Source of the DNA: Epiperipatus broadwayi
Lineage: Eukaryota > Onychophora > Udeonychophora > Euonychophora > Peripatidae
Length of the DNA: 64,000 bases
Direction of reading: 5' to 3'
Assembly: GCA_028023455.1 (NCBI GenBank)
Contig: JAQFVV010000278.1
Coordinates: 840,554 to 904,553 of the forward strand
Below are positions 11,693-22,389 of the stretch, one piece after another (within the stretch, counting starts at the first letter, position 1; the number at the start of each line of letters is the position of its first letter). The notes under the pieces were generated by a model that worked only from the letters and a program-made list of their open reading frames with translations, did no database searches and was not told the DNA's origin. The position numbers were made by a program, and so were the translations under genes.

Positions 11693-12680
11693 TTTTTGGC
11701 TTCCTAACAAAGGCCACGAGTCTTTATTCATAACCCAAGAGAGATCTAGAGTTGTAACATGACGAATAGATACAGTCAAAATATTGCTTAATGATTACAA
11801 TTAATATAAGCTATTTTTGTGTAAAATATTGTTAGATTAAATTTATTAATGATGCAATAGATAACCATTTTAAATGTGTAGTTGTGCTTTGTTAAGGGTT
11901 TGAATTTAGAGTGTTATCAGATTATTTTCTGAAGAATATGTGTAATAATACATGAATTGAGAAATGACTGAGCTGTAAAGTGCTTCATAAATAAAATGTT
12001 TCATAAATAGGACAAAAGGGAGCACATGAAGACAAAGCATGAAACCTACCATATAATAATAAAAATACAAATGTATGTTACTGTAAAAGCACCAGATATG
12101 TGCTATATGTTAGTAAAATGCCAAAGAATATGGGACCATTACTAATAAATATTATTAAGTTTTGAAAAAGTAATTGTAAACTAAATAATGAAATATTCTT
12201 GAAGTCAGCTTATTTTATTAATGGTTCTTATCCCCTAGTTATTGTGGAAAATAAATGGAAAACATTGGAACTCACTGTCTGGATTTTATAGGAAGAGCAG
12301 GATACAAAATCTTTTGGGCATAGTCATAAATTTTTTACTATGTTTTACGTGATATGATCTGAATATTGAAAAATACAGTATGTTAGTTTGTAATAATCTT
12401 AATGTGACTAGATAAATCAATCACTATTGAGATTTGCTGTTATTGTGGTATTTTATATTGAAAGGCTCTTTTACATATATATATATATATATATACGATT
12501 AAAAATTTAGTTAAATTATAGGGTTCACCATATAAAGCATAATAGAGAAAACCAGTTATTCATTCTGTTTGGTATAGGATTTTGAATTGAGGAAGAATCT
12601 CATATCCTTTCCATTCAAAAATAAAGTAATAGATACAAATCTGAAATAAATTATGGAAAATGAGAGTTAAGTATGTTAGG
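11693..12680. other. AT-rich noncoding DNA
   Basis: Only a short (AT)n tract at about 12474-12494 is seen. No coding, RNA or repeat assignment. Confidence 0.4.
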
Positions 12681-12689
12681 GCCTGGGAA

Positions 12690-13260
12690 GAAGTTAATAA
12701 AATCAATGTTACATCAAAACAAATCAAATGAATCTTTATTGGTAATGTTACACAGATTAATATTAGAAATTAAACAAAGTCAGGAAAAATTATCAAGAGA
12801 AGTACTAACTAATATTAAAGAAAACCAATAAAAGTGTAAACAAAGTTGGGAAATATTTAAACAAAAGTTGAAGCAAGCCAAGAAAAGCTTAAATTTCACA
12901 TGAAGTAAAGTCAGGAAATCTCAGTAATGAAAACTGAAGAGGGTCAACATGAGTTAGAGAATAGACTAAGACAAAAAATTAAGCATGAGCATACAGAGTT
13001 AGTTCATAAAATAAGAATGGGTCACAAGCAAATAAATTATTTAAAAGTTATGTTTAGTGAACTAGAAATTAAAATGTAAGAAACTCAACATCAAATGCAA
13101 ATAAAAATCAATAAGCTAGAAAATGGTATGAAAAAGGTACAAAATTGGACCCCAAATATGGACGCTAAACTCGAAATGCAGATTAAAATTATTGATTAAA
13201 AATAAAGTTTTAGAAGTTAAGTTAAATGAATGTCAACACATTAGTAATACAGAGATATAA
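12690..13260 (+). pseudogene. Decayed coiled-coil gag-like sequence
   Basis: Broken plus-strand frames with many stops encode strongly charged heptad-like sequence (for example QSWEIFKQKLKQ, GQHELENRLRQKIKHE and NKLENGMKKVQ). The style resembles the coiled-coil half of the gag at 420-2654, and the downstream LTR context fits. I infer an internal remnant of the element whose 3' LTR starts at 14009. No capsid or enzyme motif survives. Confidence 0.45.
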
Positions 13261-13532
13261 AAGTTCCCAGGTAGAAAATAAAAATTTTACAAACTCAGAT
13301 GGAACAGAGTCATTTGTATTGTGATGTAAGCTTAGATGTGATCCCATCCAAAATAAATGATCAGGTTTTTTTAAAGGGTAATCCCATCACAAGCATAAAT
13401 AATGGTGATAGATGTAAGATTTTATCATTAGAAATAAAATCTTTAAAATATTAATGGTTTTATCAGGATGAAATAAATAATCGTGAATGTAGGTGCCTAC
13501 TGGGGAATAAGAATATGTCCTGATCACAGAAA

Positions 13533-13781
13533 ATGGCCAATGATATGTATTTGATTTGTGACATTAAAAATTTGGGAGATGTAATTTATGGCAAGGCTAC
13601 AATCAAATGTGTGGATCATTATGGATATAGTAGTGTATATTTAGTTTATAGTAATGACAATATTCATGAGTTTATTTGGTATGAAGACTCCCTATTCATT
13701 AGAAATGGAGTTCATTTTATTAATCAAATGTCACACAATTTATATGATGTCATACATTTGTTAAAACAAATATCTGGTTAG
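13533..13781 (+). pseudogene. Unrecognised 82-codon ORF before the LTR
   Basis: An intact 82-codon frame begins MANDMYLICDIK and ends in KQISG. Its composition looks like real protein (Tyr, Asp and Ile mixed with Gly, and a Cys), unlike the surrounding AT-rich frames. A related frame with stops precedes it from about 13300. It ends about 75 bp before the conserved 3' segment and polypurine tract, so it is probably the C-terminal end of the last ORF of the LTR element. I recognise no family. Confidence 0.4.
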
Positions 13782-13854
13782 GATGGAATCTATATGTGTT
13801 AATGAATACAACTGTTATGGGATATTTGTCTTGTTCTTTAATGTTTAAAAAATG

Positions 13855-14008
13855 TGTAAGACACATAATTGTACATAATCATTGACTTTATAATTGTAAT
13901 GATGTAGTTTTAATTAACCATGAGTTATTCACAGAATTTTTAGTTGGTATTGATGATCGTATGTTTATTGTTTATAATTGTGTTTTTTTTATAATAAGGG
14001 TGAGAATA
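13855..14008 (+). mobile_element. 3' non-LTR segment and polypurine tract (copy B)
   Basis: Collinear with 9885-10039. It ends in the purine-rich AAGGGTGAGAATA directly before TGTGACATG. Confidence 0.6.
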
Positions 14009-15814
14009 TGTGACATGCACATGTTGCAATCTATACTTCTCTTTTACCTTATATAAATAACTAAATAAGGAAAACAATTAAAGGTGTACATTTAATAAAT
14101 ATGTTGATTAATTTGACATAATTGTAAAATGAATGGATACTTTATTTATTAAATTTGAAAGTTGAAATATATTATTATATCCAGTAATACCAATGCCTTA
14201 TTAGGATTAGAAAAAAACAGAAAGTCACATATGCAATACAAGTGTTTAAAAAATATGATAGAAAAGACTGTGTTCAATTCAGCACAAAGAATACATATAC
14301 TTTATTTTGCTTTTATTTTGTGTTTTATCTTATCTTACATTTACAAATAGATTTTGGAGTTATAATAAGGAAATATGTACTATGAGTATAAAATTGTTTA
14401 GGGGGAAGGAACACACGGTTTCCCATCATTTGATATCTTTATGATTCAAATTGAATTATTAATAACAAACACTATGCTTAACTACCATGAAGGTATGAAA
14501 CTATCAAATTTTACCATGGTTTGTAATATTGACAAAGGAATAGTATCATTTAAGGAGAAAATATTTATTGTATCCTACATTTGTATTTTGTTATTGTCAA
14601 AATGCCAAGGAAAATATCATGGGATAGTGAAAGCTAGACATGGTAACAGATACTAAAAGAAAAATTTATTTTGAGTTATCTGCATGAAATAAAATTTCAT
14701 TTATTAATAATGGTTAAGAGTATAAAAGTAGCTTAATGATAAAATATTTATCAAGGTCTTAACAGAAATTATAAGATAGTTTTTTTCATATCATTTTATA
14801 TAAGCTTAAATAATAGACTCAAGTAATTAAGACTTAAAGCAATTGTTGCCATATTATTTTATGTGTGATAAAGATTTATAATTAACCCTTTATGACTGTA
14901 TGCCTTACTAATTTTAATCAAAGATTCTTTTAATTGATTACAATATAGAATGGATAAATTATGAATATATATTATTTATTAGATTGCACTTGGTAAAGTT
15001 AGAAGTATGTTATTTGTCTTAGCCACCTCAATGTATTAATTTTTATTTTAATGAATTTATATTATTATTATTGTAATACACTAAAGATCAGCCTTTCAAG
15101 CTAACGTACATGCGCTTTTTACGAATGTTAATACTAATAAATGAATACTTTCATTTCTAACACAAGATAAAGTCTTTTTGAAAGAATAAAATGAATCCAC
15201 TTATTCTTTCAACCCAAATGCTTATATATGTTGAAATGGTAAATCTGAGTCAAATTTGCCGTTTCACAGTCTGACCCACCTAATCATTTATTTTACTAAC
15301 ATTGCTTTTTATTATTCTAATAAAATAAACATTTTTTAACATTTTTTTAAACTATCCTGAATAAATCGCTAAAATTTATTTTGGATAGTGTTAATAATAT
15401 ATATAATTGTACTAACATAATAAGTTATTCCGTTTATATTATTAAAAGGAAAAAATTCAAATAATAAATTTTGAATTTTTTTTATATATTTTAAATATGT
15501 ATGTTTAAAATGCCTTATTTTTTTAGTTCAAGAATCCAAGATGGCCTTTTCTGAAAGATTTGTACCTCGATAAGAAGTTTAAAATATGTGTTTAAATTAA
15601 AAACACTTAGAAATTACCAAAAATCCATTTACTTTGGAATTTCTATTCATTAATTAGTAGAGATCCTACATCGTTATCTCAAAATAAAACTAACATAAAA
15701 TTATATTGAAATCTATTGATTCTTATCGAGGTATAAACTTTCTAAAATTAGAATAAAAGCATAATTTCTATTGTTTCAAAAAAAAAAAAACCTCAGACAG
15801 CAGAGAAATCGAAA

Positions 15815-15826
15815 GGTATAAATAGT
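15815..15826 (+). promoter_or_regulatory. TATA-box core promoter
   Basis: GGTATAAATAGT is close to the metazoan TATA consensus. A transcription start would be expected about 30 bp downstream, around 15845-15850, leaving a 5' UTR of about 125 bp before the ATG at 15976. The leader contains a short upstream ATGATGATCGTGTAG reading frame (15895-15909). Confidence 0.4.
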
Positions 15827-15975
15827 GGTCCTTTTTACACAGAAAAGAAAAACAGAAACAGAAAGAAAGGAAGAGTTTTAGAAGTCTTCACGCCATGATG
15901 ATCGTGTAGTAAAAAGGGTAGATCACTGCCTGTTCTCCTGAGATGTGAAACCTCCTGACATACTGCTGCTAGAAC

Positions 15976-16014
15976 ATGCCTTCAAAGAAGCCATCTGCCA
16001 CCAGGAACTCCAAG
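15976..16014 (+). CDS. Candidate first coding exon, 13 codons, then a splice donor
   Basis: The ATG at 15976 opens MPSKKPSATRNSK and runs straight into AAG|GTAAAA, a good phase-0 splice donor at 16015. A TATA box lies 160 bp upstream. A TATA promoter, a short leader and a short basic Lys/Ser-rich first exon is the layout of many arthropod muscle genes, myosin regulatory light chains among them; that is only an analogy. No second exon was found before 18654. Because it sits in a segment that looks inserted, it may be an element's own leader exon or a captured host promoter. Confidence 0.3.
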
Positions 16015-17394
16015 GTAAAATGCCAAAGAGCTTAAAATTTATACTTTCATCAAGATGTTAGAAGCTGACTCTTTAACCCATTTCTTTTTTTTTCATAATC
16101 TTTTAGTTGACTCTTTAACCCATTTATTTTAAATTATAATGTTTTCATAACTCAAGCTCACCATAATTCTTAATATTTTTGATTAATTGAATATGAATTT
16201 ATTTATTTGATTTTTTTTTATTTCAACAAACTTCACTTGTGGGAGAGTAATTTGCTAAAAAGAGCAAATTATATTTATTAAGGAAAGGGAATTTTAACAA
16301 AGAACGATTTAATTTTAAAAGTAAAATAAGTTGATCTATTTTTATTTTGCGAGTGAAATAACGTCGAATATATATATTTCTAAACAAATCTACCATAATT
16401 TTTAAATAAATTTACTATAGATTTCCCAGAATAGGATTCTATTATTTTATAGTTTGGTAATTCAAAACAAAAGTAATATGCTATAGATTTTGACCTTGTA
16501 ACAGCACCAATGGATAGCGTCAGTTAATAACATGCCTTTTTTTTAAGTTAGGAAAGAGGAAAGGGGGGATTTATTCGACAATTAAATTTCCTTATTTCTA
16601 TATGTATGATTTTGTATGTTAAATATTTACATAAAGTAGTTGTTTACGCAGGTTGGTCTCTATGCAGTATTAGATCATTTAAGGCTATTTAATTATAATT
16701 AGTTCATATTTAATGATTATAATATCTCAGGTTAATAAAGAATGCTTGGAGTATCATGGATAGACGTAAAATGGTCATTGATTTGGTGATTCAGAGTTAG
16801 CTTCCGTTTTGCATATGTCTGTGAATTGGATAATGTGGTTGAGATAGAGTGGGTTAGCTGGCATGGTATCCATATAGGTAGGCACATTGAATCTCCATAA
16901 GTCCTATCTCCTATTGGTATATGGATATGACATGTGGAAGTATCGATTTACCTTTTTATTCTTAGTTGGAATAGGCATACGAGTGTCTGTAATGCAGCCC
17001 GTATGTTCTTACCTACATTTTTTCTCTCCTTTGCATTCATATATTTATTAACCTGACATTGTTTTGCTTTTCTTTTGCCTATCTAATATGTAAGCCATAG
17101 GGAAATAATTCTACTTAAGGATCTTTGACCTGAATAATCAACTCTTTTGTTTGTTTTTGTAGTTAGTTAAAATCATTTGATTTTGGCTAATTCACATTAT
17201 AGTTCTTATAGGTATGATTTTAGTTGTAAGTCCAACTAAAGTGGCTTATCTGCTTGATAATTAACTGATCTATTTTTTTGTTATAACTTCTTACAGTTTT
17301 AATCACTGTAAAGTTGGTTATAAGCTATTCCATAAAGGTCCACTAATGTCATAAAACATTAGTTATTTAAAATCTAAATTATTATTTGCATAAA

Positions 17395-17892
17395 TTGTAA
17401 TACATTAAAGATCAGCCTTTCAAGCTATTGTGCATGTGCTTTTTATGAGTGTTAATAATAATAGAATACTTTCACTCCCAACACAAGATATAGTATTTAT
17501 GAAAGAATAAAATGAATCCACTTATTTTTTCCAACCCAAATGCTTATATATGGGCAAATCTTAAGTACTGGAAATGAAAGTGTGAGGATAGACCACATTT
17601 TGTCAACGTCATTTATTCAGACATCGTAAACAGTAATTTAAAGTGAGTGGTCTATCCTCATGCTTTCATTTCCAGTACTTAAGATTTTGCCACATATAAG
17701 CATTTGGTTTGGAAAGAATAAGTGGATTCATTTTATTCTTTCATAAATACTATATCTTGTGCTGGGAGTGAAAGTATTCACTTATTATTAACACTCATAA
17801 AAAGCGCATGCACAATAGCTTGAAAGGCTGATCTTTAATGTATTACAATTTATAAACATTGTGCTATATATAAAATAAATGCTTATTTACAT
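17395..17892. mobile_element. Foldback element copy 2, intact, 11-bp target duplication
   Basis: A near-complete inverted repeat: the left arm from 17395 pairs with the right arm ending near 17850, around a short centre at about 17600-17640. A unique right tail (GTGCTATATATAAAATAAATG, then CTTATTTACAT) follows. ATTTGCATAAA occurs on both sides (17384-17394 and 17893-17903). There is no coding capacity, so it is non-autonomous. The variable 11-13 bp target duplications across copies argue against a simple cut-and-paste MITE. Confidence 0.8.
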
Positions 17893-19442
17893 ATTTGCAT
17901 AAAGAGAAATAAAATCAATTTTTTTATATATGTTAGGGGAATAAGATGTCAAATTAGTCTTATTATAATCGTTTATTTAATGTCCGTTTCAACAGAAAAT
18001 CTTTTGTTTAAATCTTGTTTAAAGAAGAAATAATATATTCATTTTTATACATGTTTGTTAGGCAGATGTTTAGACCTGCTACTATCTCATAAGCCTGTAC
18101 TAAATGTGCACGGATAATTTTAAATGTGATCATTTAATTTTAAATTATTTTTTTTTTTTGCAATAAATGTAGACAAAAGTAAAAGTATATAAACTAAACA
18201 AATGAAATGTTAACTGCTAATATAAAGTCGATATGAACTTGTACAATGATAAAAGTTAATTTAAAGATTGTAATTTTCTTTTTTTTTAAGAGCTTGAGTT
18301 AAATATTAATGTAGCATGCTTAATGATTTTTAAATATATATAACTAAAATCAAAACTTCCAGTGTTCCTCAAATCATTTTTATTTACTTCATTTTAAATT
18401 ATTTTTTGATTTTAAATGTATCAATCAATCAATCACCAAAGTTCTCACTAAAATATATAATTAAAAATGAATCTCATGCTTTAAGACCCAGTGGCTAGCA
18501 TAAGGCTATTGATTAGATCTTTGACCTGGGATATAGGTAAATAGGGCAGAATCCACGATGTACCTGATTTTTATATCTTGTACATGGTCGGACTCAAGGT
18601 ACTTACATGTGTTCAGGGTTTTGTTGGATATATATGCGTTTTTCGACTGGTACAATATGGGCAAATCTTAAATACTGGATATAAAAGTGTGAGGATAAAC
18701 CACTCACTTTAAATTACTGTTTACTATGTCTGAATGAATGACATTGATAAAATGATTAACCTTCGTAAAAAGCACATGTATGTTAGCTTGAAAGGCTGAT
18801 CTTTAGTGTATTACAATTTATAAACATTGTGCTATATAAATAAATGCCTCATTTACATATTATTATTATTAACTTAAGTACTTTGGTTTTCCTATTGCAT
18901 AATCATTATAAAAGTATTTTATTACACAATTTATTTACAATTAGAATATTTAAGTGTATATCCCATATAGCTCATTAGCAAGTAAAGTATTAGTTGTTCA
19001 ACTTTATGTCTTTGTTAAACAAATGTACTTATTAGAGACCCATTGGCACTTTACAAATTGATGAATCCATTGTAGATCTAAATCCAAATTATCATATAGC
19101 CCATTTTGGATTAATTCATTTATTTGTTTAGTTAGCAGTCATTTTAGTTGCCTAAGAGAAACATTTATTAATTATATTTTTTTAGTTTTGCTCAAATATG
19201 TAAGCATTTGTATGTTAAGCAGTTTTTCAGCCATTATTTTGTTAGTAGTCCATTACATTTTTGGCTTGCTTAACAGGGAAATAGTGCTATGTATAAGTCA
19301 ATGTTGTTTCATTAGAATTGTTCTTATATTTCAGAATATTTTTCATTACAATATATATATAAACAAGCTTTTTTTATTATGATAAATGCTACTACAAGAG
19401 AAGGCATTCAAATCAAAATCATCTTTATCTTAGATTGTCCTC

Positions 19443-19483
19443 ATCCCCAGACCGGTTTCGACCTATAGGTCTCTTCAGTGAGG
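19443..19483 (-). ncRNA. Hammerhead ribozyme motif, complete core
   Basis: Minus strand, 5' to 3': stem I strand TCCTCA (19483-19478), core CTGAAGA (19477-19471), stem II GACC-TATA-GGTC (19470-19459), GAAA (19458-19455), a stem III palindrome ACCGGT sharing that last A (19455-19450), cleavage-site C at 19449, and stem I partner TGGGGA (19448-19443). Stem I has six pairs, one of them G-U. Every invariant base of the family (CUGANGA, GAAA, U16.1, H17) is present. Stem III is too short to close alone, so activity would need a dimer, as known for hammerheads with minimal stem III. Folding was done by eye. Confidence 0.65.
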
Positions 19484-19618
19484 AGTTGGGGCACTAGATA
19501 TAAGTCATGTGACATCTGACTTTTTATTATCCATATATATCACATGACCTAATTTACCAGGCTTGTATTACAAATGTTATTGCCAATAGCTCTTAACAGG
19601 CTTTTCAGAATATCTCCA

Positions 19619-19658
19619 ACCCCAGACCAGTTTCTGCTTCTGGCGTCCTCAATGAGGT
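19619..19658 (-). ncRNA. Hammerhead-like motif, decayed core
   Basis: Upstream unit of the same repeat on the minus strand. Stem I is ACCTCA with TGGGGT, so the outer pair is A-U where the neighbouring copy has U-A, a compensatory change. The core reads TTGAGGA (C3 mutated to T). Stem II is poor (only GC/GC pairs remain). GAAA, ACTGGT and C17 are kept. It is probably inactive. Confidence 0.5.
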
Positions 19659-19720
19659 GCTAGGATATTCAAGCATTAGATTTAAAATACGAGGTCAAGC
19701 CCAGCACTTTATCTAATGGT

Positions 19721-20640
19721 GAACTATTAAGTAAAATATCTGAAATTTTCAGGCACGTCCGTATGTCTTCAAATTCAGCTACCTAACTTTAATAGTTTGT
19801 TATGACGTACTGGCAACCTCATTAGATAATATATATATATATAAAGAGAGACAAAGACTTAACAAAGCAAAAAAAAAAAAAAATGGAATTTTCAAATATA
19901 TAAAATTGATCATTTATTTTAAACATTTATAAATAAAATGACTAAAATTAATATTTTATTAATTACTGATTTAACTTTGAAAACTTTTTTTTTCATGTAA
20001 TGCTTTTATCTCTTTTATTGGGATACGAAATTAAATGCTTCATAAATTAAACCATTGCTGATAACAGTTTTGATATCAGATGGTAGACCTGATTTAATTT
20101 CAAATTGAACTTTATCTGTTATTCACGTCAAATTCTGAATGAATCTTATTTCAAATTATATTCTAGAGTAATTGATAAGATGACATTCCAAAACTTTGCT
20201 AAAAAAAATTATCTAATCATAAAAAGTCTTGGATCATTAAATTTTAAAAATTTAAATATCTCCATTACTAACAGTTAAAAAGTAGTATTACTTTGTTAAA
20301 TTAGAAAGAGAAAAAAATACATAGAGTTTCCTTTAGAATGGGTTGAAAATCTATATTGTGGAAAGATAGCTGTTTATAGACAGTAAATGAAGTGAAAAAA
20401 TAAATTCTAATTAGAACTTAAATAGTTACAAATATTTGTTATCTAGTCAGTAACTGAAGTGGAAATAATTAATTGGACATCTTATGATTTCCACATGTTT
20501 TTTTTTTATATTTGAAGGCTTCATTTACTTACATAAATAATGTATAGCGATTGTTTTTGTATATTCTGTCTTAATGCTTATGCATGTGAGTGTGTGTATA
20601 CATATATAAAATATATCGTGTATCGACATTTGGAGGTAAG
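19721..20640. other. AT-rich noncoding DNA
   Basis: It contains a short AT tract near 19831-19842 and a poly(A) run near 19868-19883. No gene or assignable repeat. Confidence 0.4.
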
Positions 20641-20906
20641 ACATATCAAATTACCATAACTTGTAGCAGCAACGTCAAGTTACTATGCTAACATAAATGG
20701 GTTCAATATAGTGTCAGATACCTTGCAATGTAAACGATTTTTCTTCCACATTTGGAATGAAGACATTTCAAATACATATCAAATTACCATAACTTATAGC
20801 AGTAACGTCAAGTTACTATGCTAACATAAATGGGTTCAATATAGTGTCAGATACCTTGCAATGTAAACGATTTTTCTTCCACATTTGGAATGAAGACATT
20901 TCAAAT
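20641..20906. repeat. Exact two-copy tandem duplication, 133-bp unit
   Basis: Copy 1 is 20641-20773 and copy 2 is 20774-20906. They are almost identical, differing at only a couple of positions near the start (TTGTAGCAGCAACG against TTATAGCAGTAACG). The low divergence says the duplication is recent compared with the surrounding repeats. Confidence 0.9.
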
Positions 20907-21119
20907 AACTGCTTCTGAAAAATGTACCAAGTCTCATAATAAAAATGTATAGTTCTTATGCTGAATAAAACAGACTATTTCAACTGTAATTCAAGTCTTT
21001 ATGTAGAAAGCCAACTAAGATGATAATAAATTCAAGAATAAAATTTAATTCAAATCAGATGTTAACAAGTATACTCTTATGCTTCTCTTTTACTTTCTTT
21101 GCATATCTTCATATATATA

Positions 21120-21315
21120 TATTATAGTTTTATTCTAATGAATTATATATATTGCTTATAATAACTTCTTTATTTTACTGACAATTTTGACTATCCATCA
21201 GTCTTCATCAGGTTTGAAAAGCTCTGATGAAGACTGCTGGACAGTCGAAACTGTCAGGAAAATAAAGAAGTTTTATTAAGAAATTTCTTTTGCATTAAAG
21301 TGTATATGAAAGAAG
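21120..21315. mobile_element. Inverted pair of hammerhead-like hairpin repeats
   Basis: The left arm (about 21155-21211, minus sense) and right arm (about 21224-21280, plus sense) are inverted copies meeting head to head. The plus arm reads CTGATGA (21224-21230), an extra A, GACTG-CTGGA-CAGTC, then GAAAC and GTCAGGAAAATAAAG. Conserved bases of a hammerhead are present, but one unpaired A sits before stem II and stem I is only about 2 bp. Related copies lie at 28644, 30845 and 59910. Confidence 0.6.
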
Positions 21316-21810
21316 ATGTTAACAATTCCTAATTATATTTAGCTTACATTTTATAGTATCAAGATTAAGTTGCTAAATACTCATTTTAACAATTTTGTGA
21401 ACAATCATTATTCTTTACAAGTTAAAGAAAATGCTTCATTTTGCAATAATATATAATCATATTTAAACTGATGAACTTTTCAAATCAGTACAACTAAATA
21501 ATGTGCAATATCTTGGAGCAATACAACTAACTTCAGTAGACAAACAACTAATTCTAAACATTGCCAAAACTGTTTGATTAATTGAGAGAAATGGATATAC
21601 CCTATCAATAAAGGGAATTAATAATTCATAACTTTTCTTCCAGTACTTTAATTTCATTTATGTCTCAGCAAAAATACATATTTATAGTTTTTTAATTCTC
21701 TTATGTTTATTCATATATGACTAGAAGTAAGCTATGTAATATTATTGAGAGAATATATATACATAATATTTTTTATTTTATTTTAATCAAATCATTAATA
21801 ATAAAATCAT

Positions 21811-21929
21811 TATCAGAGAAACAATCATAATTTAGAGTTTAGCAAAATAATTTAATTGTATCAAAGTATTTTATCAGAGAACCAATCATAATTTAGAGTT
21901 TAGCAAAATAATTTAATTGTATCAAAGTA
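21811..21929. repeat. 61-bp tandem duplication
   Basis: Copy 1 starts TATCAGAGAAACAATCATAA at 21811. Copy 2 starts at 21872 with a single A-to-C difference in that segment. They are otherwise nearly identical. Confidence 0.9.
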
Positions 21930-22389
21930 AATTACTGCAGTTATTTTTCTATTCTTTTTTTTTATAAATTCAGATAATAGAAACATATAATTTGAACGCA
22001 CTTGACATTCCTTATATATCTACATACTATCAATAGATATAAATTTTATGATCCAACTATTTCTAAAACTTTTCATGGCATATCTTGTATCATTATTTAA
22101 AGATTATAGCATTACATTTTCCACCTGTTAAAATTGTCATTATCATGTCAAAGGTGGCCAGGGTTACTTTTAATGTATCAAAGAAGGACTAAGATCATAT
22201 GAGCAGAAAATTATCAATCTTTTTGGACATATATTATATGTATCATTTTTTAGCCTCTTGTCCATTACTGAACTTATGGTTTTAAATCTACTTTGCTAAG
22301 GCATTTGAATATCAATTCAGTATTTTGCCCAAATGTGATTATCAAATTTATATATATATATAATACACTAAACAATGTAATTATAAGGG
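21930..22389. other. AT-rich noncoding DNA
   Basis: Nothing recognised beyond a short AT tract at about 22350-22362. Confidence 0.35.

Larger units (their letters stand above)
15241..18654. mobile_element. 3.4 kb insert of unknown class, 5-bp target duplication
   Basis: This segment splits foldback copy 1 and is flanked by ATATG on both sides (15236-15240 and 18655-18659). It begins TTGAAATGG and ends GGTACA, so TG...CA termini are possible, as in an LTR or solo LTR; the 5-bp duplication would also fit. No reverse-transcriptase or transposase frame is seen. It carries a TATA box, an exon-like ORF with a splice donor and, nested inside, foldback copy 2. Regions 16740-17340 and 18470-18640 have more complex sequence than the surroundings but no open frame. 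Confidence 0.55.
15073..18858. mobile_element. Foldback element copy 1, interrupted
   Basis: The left arm (15073-15240) and the remainder (18655-18858) match the two halves of the intact copy at 17395-17892. Inverted ends share TAATACACTAAAGATCAGCC and its complement. Both sides are flanked by ATTATTATTATT (15061-15072 and 18859-18870), a 12-bp direct repeat that fits a target-site duplication, though it is simple sequence. The left arm stops, and the right part resumes, at the same internal point (TATATATG/GGCAAATC), showing that a later element inserted there. Confidence 0.75.
14009..19350 (+). mobile_element. Long LTR-like copy B, split by a 3.8 kb insertion
   Basis: The homologue of copy A lies in two parts, 14009 to about 15060 and about 18871-19350. 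Between them is a foldback element with further nested insertions (15073-18858). Copy A is uninterrupted at the equivalent point near 11210-11225. The start (TGTGACATGCACATG) and end (TTTCATTACA) agree with LTR termini. The ORFs within are short and probably chance. Confidence 0.6.
19430..19720 (-). mobile_element. Hammerhead-bearing tandem repeat (two units)
   Basis: On the minus strand two related units follow each other about 176 bp apart. Each has the order CCTCA, a hammerhead-like core, GAAAC, GGTCTGGGG and then an AT-rich spacer containing a CATGTGA-type motif. The unit size and tandem layout resemble small ribozyme-carrying retroelements described from animals. No protein is encoded. 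Confidence 0.6.

Noticed and set aside
20641-20906. CRISPR-like repeat array
   Set aside because: Only two adjacent 133-bp copies with no spacers, in an animal genome; a simple tandem duplication.
21224-21263. A working hammerhead ribozyme in the hairpin repeat
   Set aside because: One extra unpaired A between the core and stem II and only about two stem I pairs make activity unlikely; described as hammerhead-like only.
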